The notes under the pieces: generated by a model
Databases searched by the model: none
The model's input: the letters and a program-made list of their open reading frames with translations, nothing else
Told to the model about the DNA's origin: nothing
In this document: positions 62,411-64,000 of the stretch, one piece after another
Layout of the letters: every line of letters starts with the position of its first letter
Numbering within the stretch: position 1 is the first letter of the stretch
Assembly (NCBI GenBank): GCA_016714015.1
Contig: JADJNZ010000011.1
Coordinates: forward strand, 1-64,000
Direction of reading: 5' to 3'
Length of the DNA stretch: 64,000 nt
From: Gemmatimonadota bacterium
Lineage (GTDB): Bacteria; Gemmatimonadota; Gemmatimonadetes; Gemmatimonadales; Gemmatimonadaceae
Translations under genes and position numbers: made by a program

Positions 62411-64000
62411 GCGGCACCTCCCAGGTGGCGATCGCCGAGAGCTGGACGTTCGCCGGCAGTTCGGCGAGCGAGAGCACCGGCTGGTTCGGGAGGACCGGCT
62501 CGAGCACGTTGCGGATGCCGAGGCGCAGCGCGCTCGGCACGACGAGGGGCGGGAGGCGTCCGTCGATGGCGCGGGCGTTGGCCGTGTTCTCGAGGTCGCG
62601 GATGAGCTGGGAGACCATGTCGGGCGTGAGGCCCGGCGCGGGCTGTCCCTGCCGCGGCGTGAGGAGCGCGCTGAGCGACTGCTCGAGGCGGGGGCCGAGG
62701 GTGATCGCGGGCAGGAGCCCCTGCTCGTCGAGGTGGCCGCGCGCGATCGCGTCGGAGAGGGCGCGCCGCACGTGCTCGGTGAGCATCACCGGATCCTTCG
62801 TGCTGTCGGCGGCATCGCCGAGCGCCTCGAGGATGGTGACGAGGTCGCGGATCGGCACGCGCTCGCGGAGCAGGCGCTGCAGCACGCGGTGCACGGTGCC
62901 GAGCGAGAGCTTGCCCGGGACCACTTCCTCGACGACGGCGGGATGCGTCTTCTTGAGCGCGTCGAGCATCTGCTGCACGTCCTGGCGGCCGAGGAGCTCG
63001 GCGGCGGAGCGCTTGACCGTCTCGATGAGGTGCGTGGCGATGACGGTCGAGGGTTCGACGACGTCGTAGCCGGCGGCGAGCGCATCGGCGCGCCGCGAGT
63101 TGGCGACCCAGCGGGCGCGCATGCCGAAGGAGGGATCGATGGTATCGATGCCCTCGACGGGACCGCTCACGCGCCCGGTGTCGAGCGCGAGGAGGAACTG
63201 CGGCATCACGTCGCCGCGCGCCTTCTCGGTGCCGCGGACCTTCACGACGTAGGTGCCGCCCGGGAGGCCGAGGTTGTCGAGGATGCGGACCGGCGGCACG
63301 AGGATGCCGGGGTCCTGCGCGCACTGCTGGCGGAGGAGGCCGATGCGCTTGAGGAGGTCGCCGCCCTGCGTCGAGTCGGCGAGCGGGATGAGCAGGTAGC
63401 CGACCTCGAGCTCGATCGGCTCGATCTGGAGGAGGTCGTCGAGCGGGTCGGCGCTGGCGGGGGCCGGCGCGGAGACGGGGGCCGGCGGCAGCGCCGCATC
63501 GGCGCGCGCCTTCGACTGCTGGGCATCGGCACCGCGCGCGAGCATGGCGAGGCCGATCGCGATGCCGATGAACGGCATCTTCGGCAGCCCCGGGACGAGC
63601 CCGAACGCGGCGATCACCCAGGCGGCGAGCTTGAGCGCCTTGGGGTTGGCCGAGATCTGGTTGGAGAGCACCGTGCCGACCTGCACGCCTTCGGAGGCGT
63701 GGGTCACCATGATGCCGGCGGCGGTGGAGATGATGAGGGCCGGGATCTGCGAGACCAGGCCCTCACCGACGGTGAGGATGGTGAACTTTGCGGCGGCATC
63801 GAAAAGCGAGAGGCCCTGTTGCGCCACGCCGATGACGATGCCGCCGACGATGTTCACCGCGGTGATGAGCAGCGCGGCGATAGCGTCGCCCTTCACGAAG
63901 CGCGAGGCGCCGTCCATGGCGCCGAAGAAGTCGGCCTCGCGACCGACCGCGTCGCGGCGGATCCGGGCCTCGGTGGCGTCGATCGCGCCGTGCGCGAGCT
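62397..64000 (-). CDS. flhA: Flagellar biosynthesis protein FlhA (5' part beyond window)
   Basis: About 534 C-terminal residues are present; the frame enters from the right edge (LAHGAIDATEARIRRDAVGREADFFG) and holds the FHIPEP motif region GAMDGASRFVKGDAIAALLITAVNIVGG, three further membrane helices, and the cytosolic export-gate domain (QIEPIELEVGYLLIPLAD, VPPVRILDN, RAALVEEL-like region VRRALSDAIAR). It is the export gate of the flagellar type III secretion system. About 150 N-terminal residues are missing from view. Confidence 0.96.
   Translation of the reverse strand, partial: LAHGAIDATEARIRRDAVGREADFFGAMDGASRFVKGDAIAALLITAVNIVGGIVIGVAQQGLSLFDAAAKFTILTVGEGLVSQIPALIISTAAGIMVTHASEGVQVGTVLSNQISANPKALKLAAWVIAAFGLVPGLPKMPFIGIAIGLAMLARGADAQQSKARADAALPPAPVSAPAPASADPLDDLLQIEPIELEVGYLLIPLADSTQGGDLLKRIGLLRQQCAQDPGILVPPVRILDNLGLPGGTYVVKVRGTEKARGDVMPQFLLALDTGRVSGPVEGIDTIDPSFGMRARWVANSRRADALAAGYDVVEPSTVIATHLIETVKRSAAELLGRQDVQQMLDALKKTHPAVVEEVVPGKLSLGTVHRVLQRLLRERVPIRDLVTILEALGDAADSTKDPVMLTEHVRRALSDAIARGHLDEQGLLPAITLGPRLEQSLSALLTPRQGQPAPGLTPDMVSQLIRDLENTANARAIDGRLPPLVVPSALRLGIRNVLEPVLPNQPVLSLAELPANVQLSAIATWEVPRAAA

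Overview
The window is 64 kb of very GC-rich bacterial chromosome. It has tightly packed short operons, many GTG starts, ATGA or TGATG overlaps, many lipoproteins, a bacterial-type flagellum and an outer membrane (P- and L-ring proteins, a patatin-type outer-membrane barrel protein). This fits a free-living Gram-negative. The small-protein repertoire and gene style remind me of Gemmatimonadota (Gemmatimonadaceae), but that is inference from memory and there is no rRNA or other decisive marker here.

Region 1 (1-7005) is the distal part of a chromosomal integron cassette array. Eight attC recombination sites separate cassettes that encode a small membrane protein, an AraC regulator plus zinc alcohol dehydrogenase, unknown proteins, a lipoprotein, a two-helix membrane protein and an RDD membrane protein. 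All cassettes point the same way; the integrase must lie left of base 1. A frameshifted IS30-family element sits against the fifth attC. Core-site decay increases to the right, as expected for the old end of an array.

Region 2 (7006-13946) is a transition zone: an unrecognised 260-aa protein behind a long leader full of 21-bp tandem repeats, a run of tiny membrane or basic proteins, then an overlapping set (lipoprotein, membrane protein, DinB-like protein, BaiN/HI0933-type flavoprotein) and a NadR-like NAD-salvage enzyme.

Region 3 (13895-39992) holds metabolic and envelope genes: a GH95-like glycosidase, an orphan ABC ATPase without a visible stop, a GH13 amylase, a DUF4349 lipoprotein, an S15/CocE hydrolase, a GAF hybrid histidine kinase, an EAL-HDOD protein, a patatin-barrel protein, an EamA exporter with ManC, heme A synthase, a class V aminotransferase, a large HExxH lipoprotein with a late frameshift, the YbbA/YbbP ABC system back to back with TesA, and EF-P.

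Region 4 (40072-52636) has seven tRNA genes separated by purine-rich repeats, GlnK-AmtB, a self-regulated YtrA-type GntR/ABC operon ending in two unknown membrane-anchored proteins, a CoA-transferase, tRNA-Gly, and assorted regulators and transporters including ChrA and an orphan receiver protein.

Region 5 (52667-64000) is a flagellar cluster read leftwards: flhA (cut by the window edge), a degenerate flhG-like gene, fliA, flgF, flgG, flgH, flgI, flgJ (rod-binding part only), flgN, flgK, csrA, then motA-motB. FliA probably drives the late genes: candidate sigma-28 promoters with the same 12-base core precede motA and flgN.
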